Of a DNA stretch of 5,579 nt, positions 4,284 to 5,579 are shown piece after piece. The notes under the pieces are model-generated. The model did not search any database. It was given only the letters and a program-made list of their open reading frames with translations, and was not told the DNA's origin. Source of the stretch: Propionibacteriaceae bacterium (GTDB lineage Bacteria; Actinomycetota; Actinomycetes; Propionibacteriales; Propionibacteriaceae); assembly GCA_031265725.1 (NCBI GenBank), contig JAISCH010000066.1, positions 1-5,579 of the forward strand, given 5' to 3'. Made by a program: the position numbers and the translations under genes. The first letter of the stretch is position 1. Each line of letters opens with the position of its first letter.

Positions 4284-5579
4284 AGACAGCAATCTCGCCC
4301 GGCTCGGTGAAACCAAAACCAGCGCGCCGCCCGAACGCTCTGGTCAGCGTCTGCGTTCTCGCCGTTGCGGCAGCGACCGCACTGGCCGGATGCGCGGATG
4401 AGAAATCAGCCGCCAGCCCAAGTGGCAGCACTTCCGCTGGCAGCACCGACACTATTATTCGTATCGCCGCCGAGACCGGCCCCGCCAGCCTCGACACAAA
4501 TACCTGGCAGCCTTTCGGCGCGCAAATCGGGTACCTCTACGGCGGGACGCTGACCCTGCCGGGATGGGGCGACGCTGGTGGCAAGATGGAGTTGGCCGAG
4601 TCAATCACCGAATCGGATGACCGGCTGACTTGGACCATCAAACTCAAATCGGGCCTCAAGTTCTCCGATGGATCGGCGCTGACCGCCAATGACGTAGTGG
4701 CCACTTTCGAACGACTGCAGCTCGGCCCGATGACCTGGACGGTGAAATTCCTCCAAGACTCAGAGGCCATCACAGCGACCGACGAGTTGACCACCGAGGT
4801 CAAACTGTCCCGGCCACACACCGATTTCGTCAAACAGGTGGCGGAGCCATATGCGCTGATCTTCCCAGCCGCCGGTCTGGCTGAGGGCGACTCGTTCTTC
4901 GAGCATCCGGTGTCAGCCGGACGTTACCTGATCGAGTCGATGGACATTGCCAACGGCCGTTTTGAATTCGCCGCAAACCCGCACTATTACGCCGGTGAGC
5001 AGCAGACCAAGCGCATCGTCATCACCAAAGTGCCGGAGGCGGCAACCCGGCTGGCGCAGTTGAAGAACGGTGAGATCGACTTCATGGACAACATCCCCGG
5101 TTCACTGGTGTCGCAGTTGTCGGCTGACATGCGGCTAGACCCAGCCTGGTGGCCGGGCAGCTTCCACGGCTATCTGTATAACTTCACCGATCCCGTCATC
5201 AAAGACGTGAATGTGCGCCGGGCAATCAACTTGGCCGTGGACCGGGAGCAATTCGCCAACCTTGCGCTCGGCGGACCAGAATTCGCCCGACCGCTCTACG
5301 GCATACCCTGGACGGTCACCGGCGAGCCGCCGAATGTTCAGCCCTACCCGAGGAATCTCGACAAAGCCAAGGAACTGCTGCGTGGCACCCCTTGCGAGAA
5401 CGGTTGCACGGTGAAGCTGCTCAATTGGACGGACAACACCTGGCAACGCATTGCTTCAGCGACCACTCTGCAGGAACAACTCAAGACAATCGGCATCAAT
5501 GTCGAAATCATTCCAGTCACTTCAGCGAATAGTGGAGAGATCGCAGCTAAGAATGATTTCGGCCTGACCCTGGCAATCG
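4280..5579 (+). CDS. ABC transporter family-5 substrate-binding lipoprotein, 3' truncated by the window
   Basis: This is the extracytoplasmic solute-binding component of a peptide/nickel/opine-type ABC importer (SBP_bac_5, cluster C). The first 433 residues are visible; family members usually run about 500-600, so roughly the last fifth lies beyond the edge. A positively charged N-terminus (KPKPARR) and an Ala/Val-rich core lead into the lipobox LAGC, with lipid-modified Cys38, followed by a Ser/Gly/Ala linker (43-55). Family-5 features include WTIKLKSGLKFSDGSALTANDVVATF (118-143, the classic surface signature), RLAQLKNGEIDFMD (257-270) and VNVRRAINLAVDREQF (310-325). A close Cys pair, Cys372 and Cys376, may form a disulfide outside the membrane. 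Permease and ATPase genes are expected downstream but are not in view. The family binds peptides, nickel chelates, sugars and opines such as agrocinopine, so the ligand cannot be assigned. Confidence 0.93.
   Translation, partial: MKTAISPGSVKPKPARRPNALVSVCVLAVAAATALAGCADEKSAASPSGSTSAGSTDTIIRIAAETGPASLDTNTWQPFGAQIGYLYGGTLTLPGWGDAGGKMELAESITESDDRLTWTIKLKSGLKFSDGSALTANDVVATFERLQLGPMTWTVKFLQDSEAITATDELTTEVKLSRPHTDFVKQVAEPYALIFPAAGLAEGDSFFEHPVSAGRYLIESMDIANGRFEFAANPHYYAGEQQTKRIVITKVPEAATRLAQLKNGEIDFMDNIPGSLVSQLSADMRLDPAWWPGSFHGYLYNFTDPVIKDVNVRRAINLAVDREQFANLALGGPEFARPLYGIPWTVTGEPPNVQPYPRNLDKAKELLRGTPCENGCTVKLLNWTDNTWQRIASATTLQEQLKTIGINVEIIPVTSANSGEIAAKNDFGLTLAI

Overview
The window looks like chromosomal DNA from a moderately high-GC actinobacterium. 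This rests on several signs: GC-rich codon use with a GTG start, a TAGGGT-type -10 box, a tRNA gene without an encoded CCA end, an Ala-rich lipoprotein signal, and endonuclease/exonuclease/phosphatase (EEP) signatures that I associate with actinobacterial proteins. A member of the Propionibacteriales is a guess only.

Layout. Positions 82-540 hold a complete methylglyoxal synthase gene (mgsA). A good stable-RNA promoter (584-612) drives a tRNA-Ala gene with anticodon CGC (633-705), which is followed by a very strong hairpin terminator (707-749). From 750 to 1072 there is no protein gene, but the DNA is full of inverted repeats. One is a palindrome-rich element (762-903) that ends in a partial copy of the tRNA 3' end. 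The other is a near-perfect 57-nt hairpin (971-1027) nested inside a further 9-bp inverted repeat (947-1048). From 1073 to the window end, four genes run in the same direction with almost no gaps: a MurR/RpiR-type HTH-SIS regulator, an EEP-fold protein, a calcineurin-like metallophosphoesterase with an extra C-terminal domain, and the first 433 residues of a family-5 (peptide/nickel/opine type) ABC-transporter binding lipoprotein, cut by the window edge. The last three are joined by stop/start overlaps (ATGA at 2874 and at 4280). The EEP start overlaps the stop of a nine-codon mini-ORF (TGATG at 1988).

How the genes may work together. A sugar-phosphate-sensing type of regulator, two cytosolic phosphoesterase-fold proteins and a binding protein for an ABC importer suggest uptake and internal processing of a small phosphorylated or phosphodiester-containing solute. 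The agrocinopine (acc) system is a known precedent for a family-5 binding protein combined with a phosphodiesterase. The oddest point is that both phosphoesterase homologues have altered active sites. The EEP protein appears to lack the usual catalytic His and has GDFD instead of GDFN. The metallophosphoesterase appears to have lost both His ligands of one metal site (D-x-H is D-x-C, G-H-x-H is S-H-x-L) while keeping the ligands of the other. This coupled pair is the best candidate here for something undescribed.
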